In this document: positions 47,536 through 56,440 of the stretch, one piece after another | Position numbering within the stretch: the stretch's first letter is position 1 | How the letters are laid out: every line of letters starts with the position of its first letter | From: Pseudomonadota bacterium | GTDB taxonomy: Bacteria > Pseudomonadota > Gammaproteobacteria > DASZBR01 | Length of the DNA stretch: 64,000 nt | Direction of reading: 5' to 3' | Assembly: GCA_021777765.1 (NCBI GenBank) | Contig: JAJYDF010000014.1 | Location: 18,206 to 82,205, forward strand | Program-made: the position numbers and the translations under genes | Notes under the pieces: model-generated | What the model was told of the DNA's origin: nothing | Databases searched by the model: none | The model's input: only the letters and a program-made list of their open reading frames with translations

Positions 47536-47728
47536 GTAGCCTGGGTGAAGCAAATTGAGATTATCATTTATTGTCACAAACTTTAATTATTGACAATATT
47601 TATTTAAAGCTAAGGGCGAAACCCGGGAATTGAGCTTCCCGGGTTTCGCAGATGATAAAAATAGATATGGGAGTAATTTTTTATTTTTTCACTCATTTCA
47701 TTTTCTTCATTTGCTACACCCAGGCTAC
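47536..47728. repeat. TAGCCTGGGTG-type MITE-like element, copy 2
   Basis: 193 bp, ends GTAGCCTGGGTGAAGCAAAT and ATTTGCTACACCCAGGCTAC; the centre is GGCGAAACCCGGGAATTGAG, then CTTCCCGGGTTTCGC. It lies about 30 bases from the end of mtnN and about 50 bases upstream of the 690-residue protein gene start, so it sits where that gene's promoter would be. Confidence 0.88.
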
Positions 47729-47758
47729 ATACTACAAATGCACTGTTATTATAATCAT

Positions 47759-48454
47759 TTATTTTAATTTATCTAGCATATATAACACGAGTGTTGAAGA
47801 ATTATGCGATGCTAATTCTAAGTTTAAATCGTGAGTTATATGAGCGTCGCTACCAACACTATCTGATATTGATCGAATAATAATGAAAGGCACTTTAAAT
47901 AAATAGCAAACTTGTGCTATGGCACTCGCTTCCATTTCTGCAGCTAAAATTCGATTAAATTTTTCTTTAATGGCATTTATTTGTAATAAATTATTCATAA
48001 AAGAATCACCAGAGATGATGAGTCCTTTCACGATTTTATGTGCGGTAAAATTGTCAGCGCAATTTTGAGCGATGGTCATTAATTTTTTATCAGATTGAAA
48101 ATAAGCTGGCATTTTTGGAACTTGACCGTACTCATAACCAAATGCGGTAACATCAACATCATAATTTCTAATTTCACTGCCAATGACAATGTCACCAATA
48201 TTTAATTGATCATCAAAACCACCTGCTGATCCAATATTAATAACAATGTCCGTAGAAAAATGATAATTGAGCAAAGTAGTGCTCATGGCTGCATTGACTT
48301 TTCCTATGCCAGATTTTACCAAGATAATATCATGCGTAGCGATTTTGCCTGACACAAAATCAATGCCATGAATATTTTCTATGTTTTTTTTAAGTATATT
48401 ATTTTTAATAATTTCAATTTCTTTATCCATTGCTCCAATAATACCGATATTCAT
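47759..48454 (-). CDS. mtnN: 5'-methylthioadenosine/S-adenosylhomocysteine nucleosidase
   Basis: 231 residues, the normal length. It cleaves the N-glycosidic bond of MTA and SAH, feeding methionine salvage and the activated-methyl cycle. Diagnostic blocks: NIGIIGAMDKEIEIIKNNIL with the catalytic Glu at residue 12, KSGIGKVNAAMSTT, VINIGSAGG, the purine-site AAEMEASAIAQVC with its Glu, and IRSISDSVGSDA with the catalytic Asp. All key residues are present. Monocistronic, reading towards the MITE-like element. Confidence 0.95.
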   Translation of the reverse strand: MNIGIIGAMDKEIEIIKNNILKKNIENIHGIDFVSGKIATHDIILVKSGIGKVNAAMSTTLLNYHFSTDIVINIGSAGGFDDQLNIGDIVIGSEIRNYDVDVTAFGYEYGQVPKMPAYFQSDKKLMTIAQNCADNFTAHKIVKGLIISGDSFMNNLLQINAIKEKFNRILAAEMEASAIAQVCYLFKVPFIIIRSISDSVGSDAHITHDLNLELASHNSSTLVLYMLDKLK

Positions 48455-48723
48455 ATAAATGATTCCTTAAATATTTAACATCAAAAGATTACTTTGTACG
48501 AAAAAATACATATTAAAATTCACCTAGTAAATTTTAGTAGGTGCTTTTTTTAAGTTTAATTATCATACAAAATAGTTCTATTTTTCTTAACCAAAAATAG
48601 TAATTATTCCATTGATCATCATTCAATTAAAATTTAGATTATTCGACACAATACAAGCAATTTATTATTTCAATTTGCTAGTCAATTTTTCATCAGCGCT
48701 AGCCTTAATTAAAGGAAGTTATT

Positions 48724-49338
48724 ATGTTAAATGTTATGAGTAGGAAATCAGCTTTTCATCACAATAACAACAAAGTCGTCCCCAGTAATCATGGCGATAT
48801 TAATAAAAATTTCTATTTATCACGCCATAGAAAAAATCGTGCGCATCGAAAAAATAATTATTACATGATGCCGCAACTCAACTCACAAGATCAAAAGATT
48901 AAAAACGCGTCATTTTTAACAACTCAATCGGGTACATGCAATATTAATCAAGCAGATAGTTATGAGATTCCCATATTAATTATTGAAGACGACACTTTGA
49001 ATCAAAAAGTGATTCATACGTTTTTAAAAGAACTAAATTTTAGGAATACTGATATTGTTGATTCAGGGAGTAAAGCGCTGACATTACTGGTCAATCATTT
49101 TTATGGCTTAATCTTACTTGATATTGGATTACCTGATATGAATGGTATTGACTTATGTAAGCAGGTTCGCACATTTTCCCGCTATAAAAAAATTCCTATT
49201 ATTGCTATAACTGCTTATGAAAATAGTGAAATTCAACATCAATGTTTAGCAGTAGGAATAAATATAATTTTGCAAAAACCCGTATCAATACTGGAACTGA
49301 AACAAACGCTTGCTAGTGTCTTGAATAACGTCAATTGA
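48724..49338 (+). CDS. Orphan response-regulator receiver protein
   Basis: 204 residues. Residues about 80-204 form a CheY-like receiver: ILIIEDDTLNQKVI (acidic pair), the phospho-acceptor Asp in LILLDIGLPDMNG, IIAITA (Thr) and LQKPVS (Lys). There is no output domain and no kinase nearby, so it probably acts by protein contact after phosphorylation from a distant hybrid kinase. The first 80 residues are a basic, Asn/His-rich extension. AAAGGAAG precedes the ATG. A terminator hairpin follows the stop. Confidence 0.88.
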   Translation: MLNVMSRKSAFHHNNNKVVPSNHGDINKNFYLSRHRKNRAHRKNNYYMMPQLNSQDQKIKNASFLTTQSGTCNINQADSYEIPILIIEDDTLNQKVIHTFLKELNFRNTDIVDSGSKALTLLVNHFYGLILLDIGLPDMNGIDLCKQVRTFSRYKKIPIIAITAYENSEIQHQCLAVGINIILQKPVSILELKQTLASVLNNVN

Positions 49339-49351
49339 GAAAGTCGCTCAC

Positions 49352-49382
49352 AAAAAAAGTGCCTGCATAAGCAGGCACTTTT
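49352..49382 (+). terminator. Rho-independent terminator of the receiver gene
   Basis: AAGTGCCTGC pairs with GCAGGCACTT around the loop ATAA, followed by a short T-run; the other strand has a longer T-run (seven), so it works in both directions, also ending the converging lipoprotein gene. Confidence 0.88.
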
Positions 49383-49394
49383 CATAATACTTAA

Positions 49395-49547
49395 TTAGGC
49401 ACAATGACCTGGATGCCAGCCACCGTAAGGACCATAGTGACCAGGAACCCAATAACAAGGACCAGGAGGAGGTGCGACATAACAACCTGTCAATGTCAGC
49501 GCTAATAGACATGCTCCAGCAATATATTTCAGTTGACGTAGTTTCAT
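49395..49547 (-). CDS. Very small Pro/Gly-rich lipoprotein
   Basis: 50 residues from ATG 49547 (purine-rich GAGAGAAA upstream; a longer in-frame start lacks a signal peptide at its end). It has a lipoprotein signal peptide with lipobox LTLTG-C, and a mature tail of Pro, Gly, Tyr and His with two more cysteines (GPCYWVPGHYGPYGGWHPGH). Similar Gly/Tyr/His-rich small lipoproteins are common in gammaproteobacteria without known function. Confidence 0.75.
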   Translation of the reverse strand: MKLRQLKYIAGACLLALTLTGCYVAPPPGPCYWVPGHYGPYGGWHPGHCA

Positions 49548-49674
49548 ATATATTTCTCTCTCAACAAGTGAACTTCCGATAATTTCAGTCTCTCGCATGA
49601 AGCGATTGGCAGCGAGTATATCAGTTATATAAAATTTCGCACGAGAAATTAGTGGGATATCTGACTTGACTTTG

Positions 49675-49694
49675 GTAGGAGTCTTCGCTCCTAC
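49675..49694. terminator. GTAGGAG hairpin with TCTTCG loop
   Basis: GTAGGAG and CTCCTAC pair around TCTTCG, a compact stem-loop 12 bases beyond the stop of the acidic protein gene (reading on the minus strand). It lacks a T-run, so it may be an RNA-stabilising or palindromic repeat rather than a true terminator. Confidence 0.4.
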
Positions 49695-49705
49695 GCGTCG
49701 GTGAT

Positions 49706-50032
49706 CTAACCTTCATCTTTGCTATCTTCGGATAGATAATCAATTTCATCCTTGAGCCTTTTACGTTCTTGATAGTCTTCAATAGCATGGCGGATCTTTA
49801 GAATCGCCCTATCACGTTTTTTGGCTTTAATGCTTTCTTGTTCTAGTAAATATTCTTCAGCGGCTTCGATATCGTCTTCTGAAGATTCACTTCCGCGATC
49901 AAAATCGCTATCTGAAACATCGTAATCTTCTTGATGTTCATCGGCATGTGCTTGAGTATAGTATCCCATGATGCGCCTCACTATTATCCATTTATTGTCA
50001 TTGTCAGAAAATTGAATGTTATTATGATCCAT
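49706..50032 (-). CDS. Small acidic protein, PA3496-like C-terminus
   Basis: 108 residues with a very acidic middle (DYDVSDSDFDRGSESSEDDI) and a charged helical end (IRHAIEDYQERKRLKDEIDY). The C-terminal helix resembles the small PA3496 family, linked to envelope integrity, but the extra N-terminal region is unusual and the resemblance is short. The start could also be the internal ATG giving MGYYTQAHADEH. Cytosolic. Confidence 0.55.
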   Translation of the reverse strand: MDHNNIQFSDNDNKWIIVRRIMGYYTQAHADEHQEDYDVSDSDFDRGSESSEDDIEAAEEYLLEQESIKAKKRDRAILKIRHAIEDYQERKRLKDEIDYLSEDSKDEG

Positions 50033-50106
50033 AAAAACAAATTCTGATGAATTGATTATAGTAATAAACCAGGCAAAATAACGGGAATTAAGTTAAATTT
50101 TTTAAA

Positions 50107-50739
50107 TTATGGTTGTTTTAAAATTAAATTATCTTTTTGAGAAGCAAATAACAGTAATTGATGATTTAATCTCGCCACGGCAATATTCGCTGCCGCAACA
50201 CCACCACTGGGGGATCCAGTCTGGCTAGGAACAATTTCATTAAACATCTGACTCGCTATAACTTGCTGTGTTTGACCATTCACTAAAACGGCTAATACTT
50301 GTAATTTAAACTGACTTGGATTTTGTGAGAAATCTTGAGAGAAATTTAAAATGCGTAAATCAAGTCGCTTATCATAATTTCCTGAAAACGGCTCTGCGAC
50401 AACGGCATGAAAATGTCCTGACTGCTGTAAATTGGTAATCACGCTATTTTGTAACATATGGGAAGGTGTATCTGCCCAAGCATTTTTACTGAAATAATCA
50501 ATTTGTGTGGGTTGCATTTGATAAACCATATTAGTGTTGTTTAACCAGGATGGCGCCGTTGGTTCAGTGACCATTAAATTAACGGTTGAAGCTGGGCTTT
50601 TTTGCTCCACAGAATAATTACCGCTCGATTGGACAAGATAGGTATTTGTTTGGGGTGCAGCTACGGGTGATAAAAAAGAACAGCCGGTTAATAAAGATCC
50701 GATTATGCCTAGAATACAAATTTTAGAATTATCCATCAC
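50107..50739 (-). CDS. ABC-type transport auxiliary lipoprotein of an MCE system
   Basis: 210 residues with a lipobox (LLTG-C near residue 20), then the ABC_trans_aux/PqiC-like fold: TYLVQ early, and IDYFSKNAWADTPSHMLQNS in the middle, typical of this family. Such outer-membrane-anchored lipoproteins work with MCE-domain transporters in lipid movement. It is the last gene of the MCE operon and is separated from the MCE gene by a palindromic element. Confidence 0.85.
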   Translation of the reverse strand: MMDNSKICILGIIGSLLTGCSFLSPVAAPQTNTYLVQSSGNYSVEQKSPASTVNLMVTEPTAPSWLNNTNMVYQMQPTQIDYFSKNAWADTPSHMLQNSVITNLQQSGHFHAVVAEPFSGNYDKRLDLRILNFSQDFSQNPSQFKLQVLAVLVNGQTQQVIASQMFNEIVPSQTGSPSGGVAAANIAVARLNHQLLLFASQKDNLILKQP

Positions 50740-50767
50740 TTTTCAAATCCTTTTGAGATGAAAGAAA

Positions 50768-50855
50768 GTAGCCCAGAAAATGGAGGGCAGCGACGTGTCC
50801 GGGTAAATTTATATTAATTCCCGGACACATCGCTGACCTCCTTTGTCCGGGCTAC
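50768..50855. repeat. TAGCCCGGAC-type palindromic element
   Basis: 88 bp: GTAGCCCAGAAAATGGAGGG returns as GACCTCCTTTGTCCGGGCTAC, with GCGACGTGTCCGGG and CCGGACACATCGC between. Related to the element at 8259-8344. It lies inside the MCE operon between the MCE gene and the lipoprotein gene, where it would form a hairpin in the mRNA. Confidence 0.85.
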
Positions 50856-50887
50856 AATTGCTAATAAATTGGGAGTTTCTTTCCCTT

Positions 50888-51748
50888 TTATTCTCCTGGC
50901 CCCAGCGGACGATTTGCCTGACCACGTATTAAGACGCTGGGATTTTGTTTCACTGATTGTGATAATGACTGTAAATTGCCCAACACATCATCCACTCTAG
51001 GCAAAGTATTACCAGAAACTGAGCGACTTAAATAATTCCATTGCGTCATAAGTTGATTCAATTGCAGCTCAGTACTTTGGATATTTTTAATAATTAAGGG
51101 GAATTGTTGACTAGCTGTGGCTGTATTTTTTAATACGACATTTGCAGATTGTAAGCTGTTATTCATGCTAGCAGAATTATTTGCAAGCATCGTTGTTACC
51201 CGATCTAAATTAGCTAAAGTATCTGAAAATGCTTTTTGATTAGCTGGACTTAACACTTGATCCATATGCGTACTGAGTTTGTCTAAATTATCAGTTAATT
51301 TTGTCGCAATACTATCTAATCGTAAAAAAAACGAGGGTTTTGAGAGAATTACGGGATAAGGTTGGTTAGCTGCTGCCACAAGCGGTGGTGCATTAGGTGC
51401 ACCGCCACTCAATGAAACATACCCCACACCGGTTAATCCTTGAATCATTACTGTTGCTCTTGTTGCAGTGGTAATGGGTGTGCCTTCTTCAATATTCAAT
51501 AATATAATGACTTCCTGTGGATTTTTAGTATTCAAAGAAATACTTTTTACAGCACCAACATCTACACCATTATATTTTACCGTTGATCCTTGGCTTAAGC
51601 CGGCTACTGATTCATTAATATAAACAGCATAGACATGATAGACTTTATTCGATAGACCAGATGATAACCACAATGGAATAATGATTATCATTATTCCTAA
51701 AATAATGACAAATAATCCCACCATTGCGTAATTTACTTTTGTTTCCAT
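50888..51748 (-). CDS. MlaD-family MCE-domain substrate-binding protein
   Basis: 286 residues: an N-terminal membrane anchor (YAMVGLFVIILGIMIIIIPL) followed by one MCE domain (VYINESVAGLSQGSTVKYNG, then VDVGAVKSISLN and GVGYVSLSGG) and a helical periplasmic tail (residues about 130-286). MCE proteins form hexameric rings that carry lipids between membranes. Longer than E. coli MlaD (183). Third gene of the operon; a MITE-like element separates it from the ATPase gene. Confidence 0.9.
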   Translation of the reverse strand: METKVNYAMVGLFVIILGIMIIIIPLWLSSGLSNKVYHVYAVYINESVAGLSQGSTVKYNGVDVGAVKSISLNTKNPQEVIILLNIEEGTPITTATRATVMIQGLTGVGYVSLSGGAPNAPPLVAAANQPYPVILSKPSFFLRLDSIATKLTDNLDKLSTHMDQVLSPANQKAFSDTLANLDRVTTMLANNSASMNNSLQSANVVLKNTATASQQFPLIIKNIQSTELQLNQLMTQWNYLSRSVSGNTLPRVDDVLGNLQSLSQSVKQNPSVLIRGQANRPLGPGE

Positions 51749-51777
51749 AGCAAAAACTGATCCTTATTATTACCTTC

Positions 51778-51975
51778 GTAGCCTGGGTGAAGCCAAACGA
51801 AAAATCTATTCAAATGATATTAATTGAATTCACATCAATAAACTCATTAGATCTACTGGCGAAACCCTGGAAATAATATTTGTTCCCGGGTTCCGCCAGC
51901 ATTCTTAAATAATTTTGTCTCAATGCGTTATTAATTACATTATTGTATTACATCATTTGGCTGCAGCCAGGCTAC
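51778..51975. repeat. TAGCCTGGGTG-type MITE-like element, copy 3
   Basis: 198 bp with ends GTAGCCTGGGTGAAGCC and GGCTGCAGCCAGGCTAC and a more degraded central palindrome (GGCGAAACCCTGG ... CCCGGGTTCCGCC). It is inserted between the ATPase and MCE genes of the lipid-transport operon, only 9 bases from the ATPase stop. Confidence 0.88.
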
Positions 51976-51984
51976 ATAATTTAA

Positions 51985-52779
51985 TTATATATCCTGAATT
52001 GCTGCCACTGCCCTCGCCCGCGCATTATGAAAATATTCATAAATGAGCGGATGTTTATTTTCTGAAAGTTCTGCGTAAGTTCCGCTGGCCAACACTTTTC
52101 CCTCACCTAAAAATATAATCCGTTGTATTACTTTCGCTAAAGTATCTAAATCGTGCGTCACCATCACAATCGTTAAACCAAAAGCCGCATGAAATTGTAA
52201 TAATAGATCATCTAATGCAGATGCGCTGATCGGATCTAACCCAGCAGTCGGTTCATCGAGAAATAATAATTCGGGATCCATCACAATGGCTCTTGCTAAT
52301 GCTGCTCGTTTCAACATACCACCGCTTAATTCGGCGGGATATTTAATGGCCGCTTCGACTTCTAATCCAGACAAAACAATCTTTAATAATGCGATTTCAT
52401 CGACTTCTTTTTGACTGAGATGTTTTAATTCATGTAATGGAAATGCCACATTTTCTAATACGGTCATGCCACTAAAAAGCGCTCCTTGTTGAAATAATAC
52501 GCCGCACCGATGTCGTAACAGAGCTATTTCGTCCATGTTATAGGAAGATAATGATTTACCAAATAATTTGATGTCGCCTGATGAGGGAGTTTGTAATCCT
52601 AATATTTCGCGCAATATTGTTGATTTACCGGTACCACTACCACCAACAATGGCAATAATTTCACCGCGTTTGATGGACAAATTTAATTGTTGATGTACCC
52701 AGTGACCACCTAATTGAGTATCAATATTTTCCATGATAATAACTATTTCATTCAATTCATTTTTATTTGGCATAATCAT
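51985..52779 (-). CDS. MlaF-like ABC transporter ATP-binding protein
   Basis: 264 residues. Walker A IVGGSGTGKSTI, Q-loop LFQQGALFSGMTVLENV, signature ELSGGMLKRAALARA, Walker B LLFLDEPTAGLDPISA and switch His in VMVTHDLDTL are all intact. It powers lipid transport through the MlaE-like permease. The ATG overlaps the permease stop by one base. The N-terminus (about 10 residues before the core) could be shorter, starting at an internal Met. Confidence 0.92.
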   Translation of the reverse strand: MIMPNKNELNEIVIIMENIDTQLGGHWVHQQLNLSIKRGEIIAIVGGSGTGKSTILREILGLQTPSSGDIKLFGKSLSSYNMDEIALLRHRCGVLFQQGALFSGMTVLENVAFPLHELKHLSQKEVDEIALLKIVLSGLEVEAAIKYPAELSGGMLKRAALARAIVMDPELLFLDEPTAGLDPISASALDDLLLQFHAAFGLTIVMVTHDLDTLAKVIQRIIFLGEGKVLASGTYAELSENKHPLIYEYFHNARARAVAAIQDI

Positions 52780-53894
52780 TAAATTCCAAATTCACTATAT
52801 AGAATTGAAAATACAGCATCAGCAACAATAATAAAAAATATCGATTGCACAACACTTCTTGTCGTTTGACGGCCGACACTATCTGCACTGTTTGCTACTT
52901 TAAAGCCCTGAAAACAGCCAATTGTTGCAATTAAAATGCCAAACACTGGCGCTTTAATCATACCTAACACAAATGATTTCACTGACACAGCAGTTTCGAA
53001 ACGATGTAAAAAATCATAATAACTGACATGGAGTAAATGTTTTGACATAAACATGCCACCAAAAACACCAGAAATATCAGCTAATACGGTTAATAATGGA
53101 ACAGATAACATTAACGCGATTGTTCTAGGCACAACCAATAATTCAATGGGTAATACGCCCATAATTCGTAATGCATCTAATTCTTCATTAATTTTCATGG
53201 TTCCAATTTGTGCAGTAAATGATGATCCTGTGCGACCCGCTACAATAATTGCGGTTATTAAAGGACCAAATTCTCTAAAAACTGAAATACCGATTAAATC
53301 CACAATAAATATTTCTGCACCATAATTTTTTAATTGCAATCCCATTTGATAAGCCAACACGACACCAATTAAAAAGTTTAATAAAACAATAATGGGAATA
53401 GCACGATAACCGGTTGCTTCAATCGCTGAAAAAAAAGAACGCCAATGTATTTTCTGCAAATGAAATGGCAATCGAATTGCGACAATCGCAATTTCTCCGA
53501 TAAAAGATAAAATGCTATATAAGCGAATATCAAAATCTATGACATATTTACCTAGCCATGCCAAACCCGTTAACGAAGGTTTTTCTTGCGGAATAGACGG
53601 AAAGGAATATTCTTTAGCAATTAAGTCAATAATCGTTTGCGTTGCAGGTACAAAATTTTTTAAAGTGATTTTAAATCCTTGCGCACTTAATTGTTTTATC
53701 AGTTTATTGAATCGTAATGCGCCTGCTGAATCCATCTTTTGCAAACGCTCACCAGAAAAAATTAATGTCTTTTGTTGAGGCCAAGTAACAGATAACAGTA
53801 CATTATCAATGTTAACTAAATTCTCTAAAGTCCAATTGTTATTACAAAATACCGTTGCATTAGCAGTATCTATTGTTAAAAAATGATCCATCAT
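52779..53894 (-). CDS. MlaE-family ABC permease with fused N-terminal STAS domain
   Basis: 371 residues. Residues 1 to about 105 form a STAS domain (VLLSVTWPQQKTLIFSGERL, DSAGALRFNKLI), the part played by separate MlaB in E. coli. The rest is the MlaE permease: IPIIVLLNFLIGVVLAYQMG, REFGPLITAIIVAGRTGSSF, TMKINEELDALRIMGVLP and GCFQGFKVANSADSVGRQTT are all diagnostic. First gene of the four-gene MCE operon (permease, ATPase, MCE protein, lipoprotein). It starts 6 bases beyond the stop of the TraI_2-like gene. Confidence 0.92.
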   Translation of the reverse strand: MMDHFLTIDTANATVFCNNNWTLENLVNIDNVLLSVTWPQQKTLIFSGERLQKMDSAGALRFNKLIKQLSAQGFKITLKNFVPATQTIIDLIAKEYSFPSIPQEKPSLTGLAWLGKYVIDFDIRLYSILSFIGEIAIVAIRLPFHLQKIHWRSFFSAIEATGYRAIPIIVLLNFLIGVVLAYQMGLQLKNYGAEIFIVDLIGISVFREFGPLITAIIVAGRTGSSFTAQIGTMKINEELDALRIMGVLPIELLVVPRTIALMLSVPLLTVLADISGVFGGMFMSKHLLHVSYYDFLHRFETAVSVKSFVLGMIKAPVFGILIATIGCFQGFKVANSADSVGRQTTRSVVQSIFFIIVADAVFSILYSEFGI

Positions 53895-53899
53895 TATTA

Positions 53900-55483
53900 T
53901 TAACCACGTTTAGGTGAGCCCGGAGCATAAGTAGGCACATTCAGTGCAGTATTAACTGGTGCGTTAACACTAATTGTAACTGCTGATTGTGATTTTGCAT
54001 TTTGTGCAGTTGCGTTATTAACAACATTATTTGGCACGACCATCTGACCGAATTGTTGTTGAATCGCTGAAACAACATTTGCAGGATAATTACTTAATGA
54101 AGAAAGTATTTGTTGTGTTAATAACGGTACGCTTGCTGCATCAGGTAATACATGCAATGAATTAACTACCAATAATGTTTGATTGATTTCACCATGTTCT
54201 GCAGTATTGACAGTAATTGGTTTTGCTTGAATCAATTCGGCAGGCGCATTATTTAATTGTTGTTGAATTGCTTTCACATCAGCAGCAGTAAATTTTCCTC
54301 CTTTAATTTCATTTGCATACATTTCAATTAAATTAGGCAAAAGAACTGTTTCTTTTTCAGAGACCACTTGAATAGGTGAATCCGCTTGGTTAACTGTTAA
54401 TTTACCACTTTCAATGCCTTGTGCGACCCATTTAAAAAATTGGCCTATCGCTTCTGCATGTGGTGTGGCTGAAAATGCAACTTTTGAGGGCGCTGCTTCA
54501 TAACCAGGCGTTCTCGTAAGAGGTGATATTTCTGCACGACTGACTGCTTTATATTCTTGCTTTTTAATATTTTTCGGATCGAGGCCAAATCGTTTTTGTT
54601 TTAATTTATCTAAAAAAGCCAACGTATTAGGCGTAATATGATAATTCGTTGTTTTACCCTCAATAAAAGCACCCGCTTCCATTTGCGCTTTAATAATATG
54701 AATTATTGATAATATAGTACCCGTTGCGCGCGCATCATCAGTAAACATAGCCAACCAGGCTTCTAATATTTTAGGTTCACTGGCAATAGATAAAAATCCT
54801 GTTGGTAAAGTCGAATCAGTACTACTGCCGTCTCCTTCACTGTCATCAAATGGTTCGCCGACGGGCATAATTTGTCTAGCTAATAGTGGGGATACTAAAT
54901 GTCGTAAATGATCGAGATTTTCTTGTAGGAATTCAAAACGATATCCAGCAGCCTGTCCAACCATGCAGCCAGAATAAGGTGACCATTTTTTTATAAATTT
55001 ATCTTCAGTGTCATATAAGCCAACGGAATGTTTAGTTGCAACGATACCCACATCTAATAATAAAGAGGCAGTAAATACAGCATATACCCACAATAACTCA
55101 TAAGCGGATACAGAATTAAGCGTTTCTTCGCCTGTGGTTAAATAGGCACGACACATGTGCATAGTCATTAAAGTGCGTTCTAGACTGATATCTAACATGC
55201 CACCTTGATGTCCAAAATAACTGGTTTGTGTTTCAGGTAATTCTTGCACGAATTCAGCAAAATTATTGATAACTGTCATAAACACTTTATCAAAATTAGC
55301 TTCGGCTAAATTAAATATCGTTTTCAATTCAGAGATAATTTCTTGACGTCTTTGTGTAGCCAATAAAATGACGCCAGGTTCGATTTTAGTAATGCCTGGT
55401 TCTTCAGTGGCGCTGTCTTCGCCTTTTTTGCGCCATTTATTTAATACCTGTTGCATCCCTCTAAACATAGTTGTTGACTCCAT
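53900..55483 (-). CDS. TraI_2 / MOBH relaxase-type HD-like domain protein
   Basis: 527 residues from ATG 55483, chosen for GAAGGAG 8 bases upstream. Residues about 60-240 resemble the TraI_2 domain of integrative-element helicase/relaxase proteins: FAEFVQELPETQTSYFGHQG, then GMLDISLERTLMTMHMCRAY, and a later KWSPYSGC block. This is an HD-like fold. The C-terminal helicase part of real TraI is missing; instead there is a Pro/Ala/Asn-rich tail. It lies between rsmA and the MCE operon, not in an element, so it may be a domesticated chromosomal protein. Function unknown. Confidence 0.65.
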   Translation of the reverse strand: MESTTMFRGMQQVLNKWRKKGEDSATEEPGITKIEPGVILLATQRRQEIISELKTIFNLAEANFDKVFMTVINNFAEFVQELPETQTSYFGHQGGMLDISLERTLMTMHMCRAYLTTGEETLNSVSAYELLWVYAVFTASLLLDVGIVATKHSVGLYDTEDKFIKKWSPYSGCMVGQAAGYRFEFLQENLDHLRHLVSPLLARQIMPVGEPFDDSEGDGSSTDSTLPTGFLSIASEPKILEAWLAMFTDDARATGTILSIIHIIKAQMEAGAFIEGKTTNYHITPNTLAFLDKLKQKRFGLDPKNIKKQEYKAVSRAEISPLTRTPGYEAAPSKVAFSATPHAEAIGQFFKWVAQGIESGKLTVNQADSPIQVVSEKETVLLPNLIEMYANEIKGGKFTAADVKAIQQQLNNAPAELIQAKPITVNTAEHGEINQTLLVVNSLHVLPDAASVPLLTQQILSSLSNYPANVVSAIQQQFGQMVVPNNVVNNATAQNAKSQSAVTISVNAPVNTALNVPTYAPGSPKRG

Positions 55484-55601
55484 CGGTAATGCTCCTTCAA
55501 CCAACCCGATTAAATTAACTACCCTCCGTCCTGGAGAGAAATAAGATTATATCTTTAAAGTATAGAAAATAACTATGAAATTCTTACATATATTAACAGA
55601 A

Positions 55602-56393
55602 TTATTGTTTGAAATGACACACTGAATTACTGATGTTCACATAATCGGCAACACTTAATTGTTGTGGTCTTAATTCAGGATTAATCCCCAATTTTTCTAA
55701 ATGAGTTGCAGGGATCACTTTTTTTAAGCAGTTTCTTAGTGTTTTACGACGTTGATTAAATGCCTCTGAGACAATCATTGAAAAATGTTTTAAATCATTG
55801 GCTTTTTGTGCAAAATTTTTATGTGGCACCATTTTTATGACCGCTGAATTTACTGCAGGTGGTGGTGTAAATGCGGAAGGATCCACTGTAAATAATTCAT
55901 CTGCTTCACAATAATATTGTAACATCACACTTAAACGACTGTAAGCTGCGCTACCCACTTCTGCAACAATTCGATCAACCACTTCTTTTTGCAGCATAAA
56001 ATACATATCTTTTATGTCATTAGCGTAATTGATTAAATGAAATAATAAAGGCGTTGAAATATTATACGGAAGATTCCCAACTAATCTTATTTGCTGATCG
56101 GGCTTAATTAATTGCGTATAATCAAATGTTAATGCATCAGCATGAATTAGTCGTAAATTGCCATAAGATTTACAATTGAATGTTAATTGTTGAATTAAAT
56201 CACGATCTAATTCTATCGCTGTTAAGTGGCCTGTCTTTTTTAATAATTCTACAGTTAATGCACCTAATCCTGGGCCAATTTCAATAATATTTTCATGTAT
56301 TTCTGGTGAAATGGCAGCAATAATATCGTGAATAATATGACGATCATGCAGAAAATGTTGACCGAATCTTTTGCGGGGAATGTGTTTTTTCAT
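55602..56393 (-). CDS. rsmA: 16S rRNA (adenine1518-N6/adenine1519-N6) dimethyltransferase
   Basis: 263 residues, standard length (also called KsgA). It dimethylates two adjacent adenines at the 3' end of 16S rRNA late in 30S assembly. Visible motifs: KRFGQHFLHDRHII, SAM-binding IEIGPGLGALTVELL, AIELDRDLI, catalytic NLPYNIST and the C-terminal FNQRRKTLRNCLKK. It is downstream of surA as in the gammaproteobacterial surA-pdxA-ksgA order, but pdxA is absent and a palindromic repeat pair lies between. Confidence 0.95.
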   Translation of the reverse strand: MKKHIPRKRFGQHFLHDRHIIHDIIAAISPEIHENIIEIGPGLGALTVELLKKTGHLTAIELDRDLIQQLTFNCKSYGNLRLIHADALTFDYTQLIKPDQQIRLVGNLPYNISTPLLFHLINYANDIKDMYFMLQKEVVDRIVAEVGSAAYSRLSVMLQYYCEADELFTVDPSAFTPPPAVNSAVIKMVPHKNFAQKANDLKHFSMIVSEAFNQRRKTLRNCLKKVIPATHLEKLGINPELRPQQLSVADYVNISNSVCHFKQ

Positions 56394-56440
56394 ATATTTT
56401 TTTTCTTTTCTAGCTTATGAAATAAGAAAAAACACTTGTT

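Noticed and set aside
48530..48560. Terminator-like CACCTA/TAGGTG hairpin with T-run
   Set aside because: There is no plus-strand gene upstream to terminate, and the stem is short; it may be chance in AT-rich DNA.
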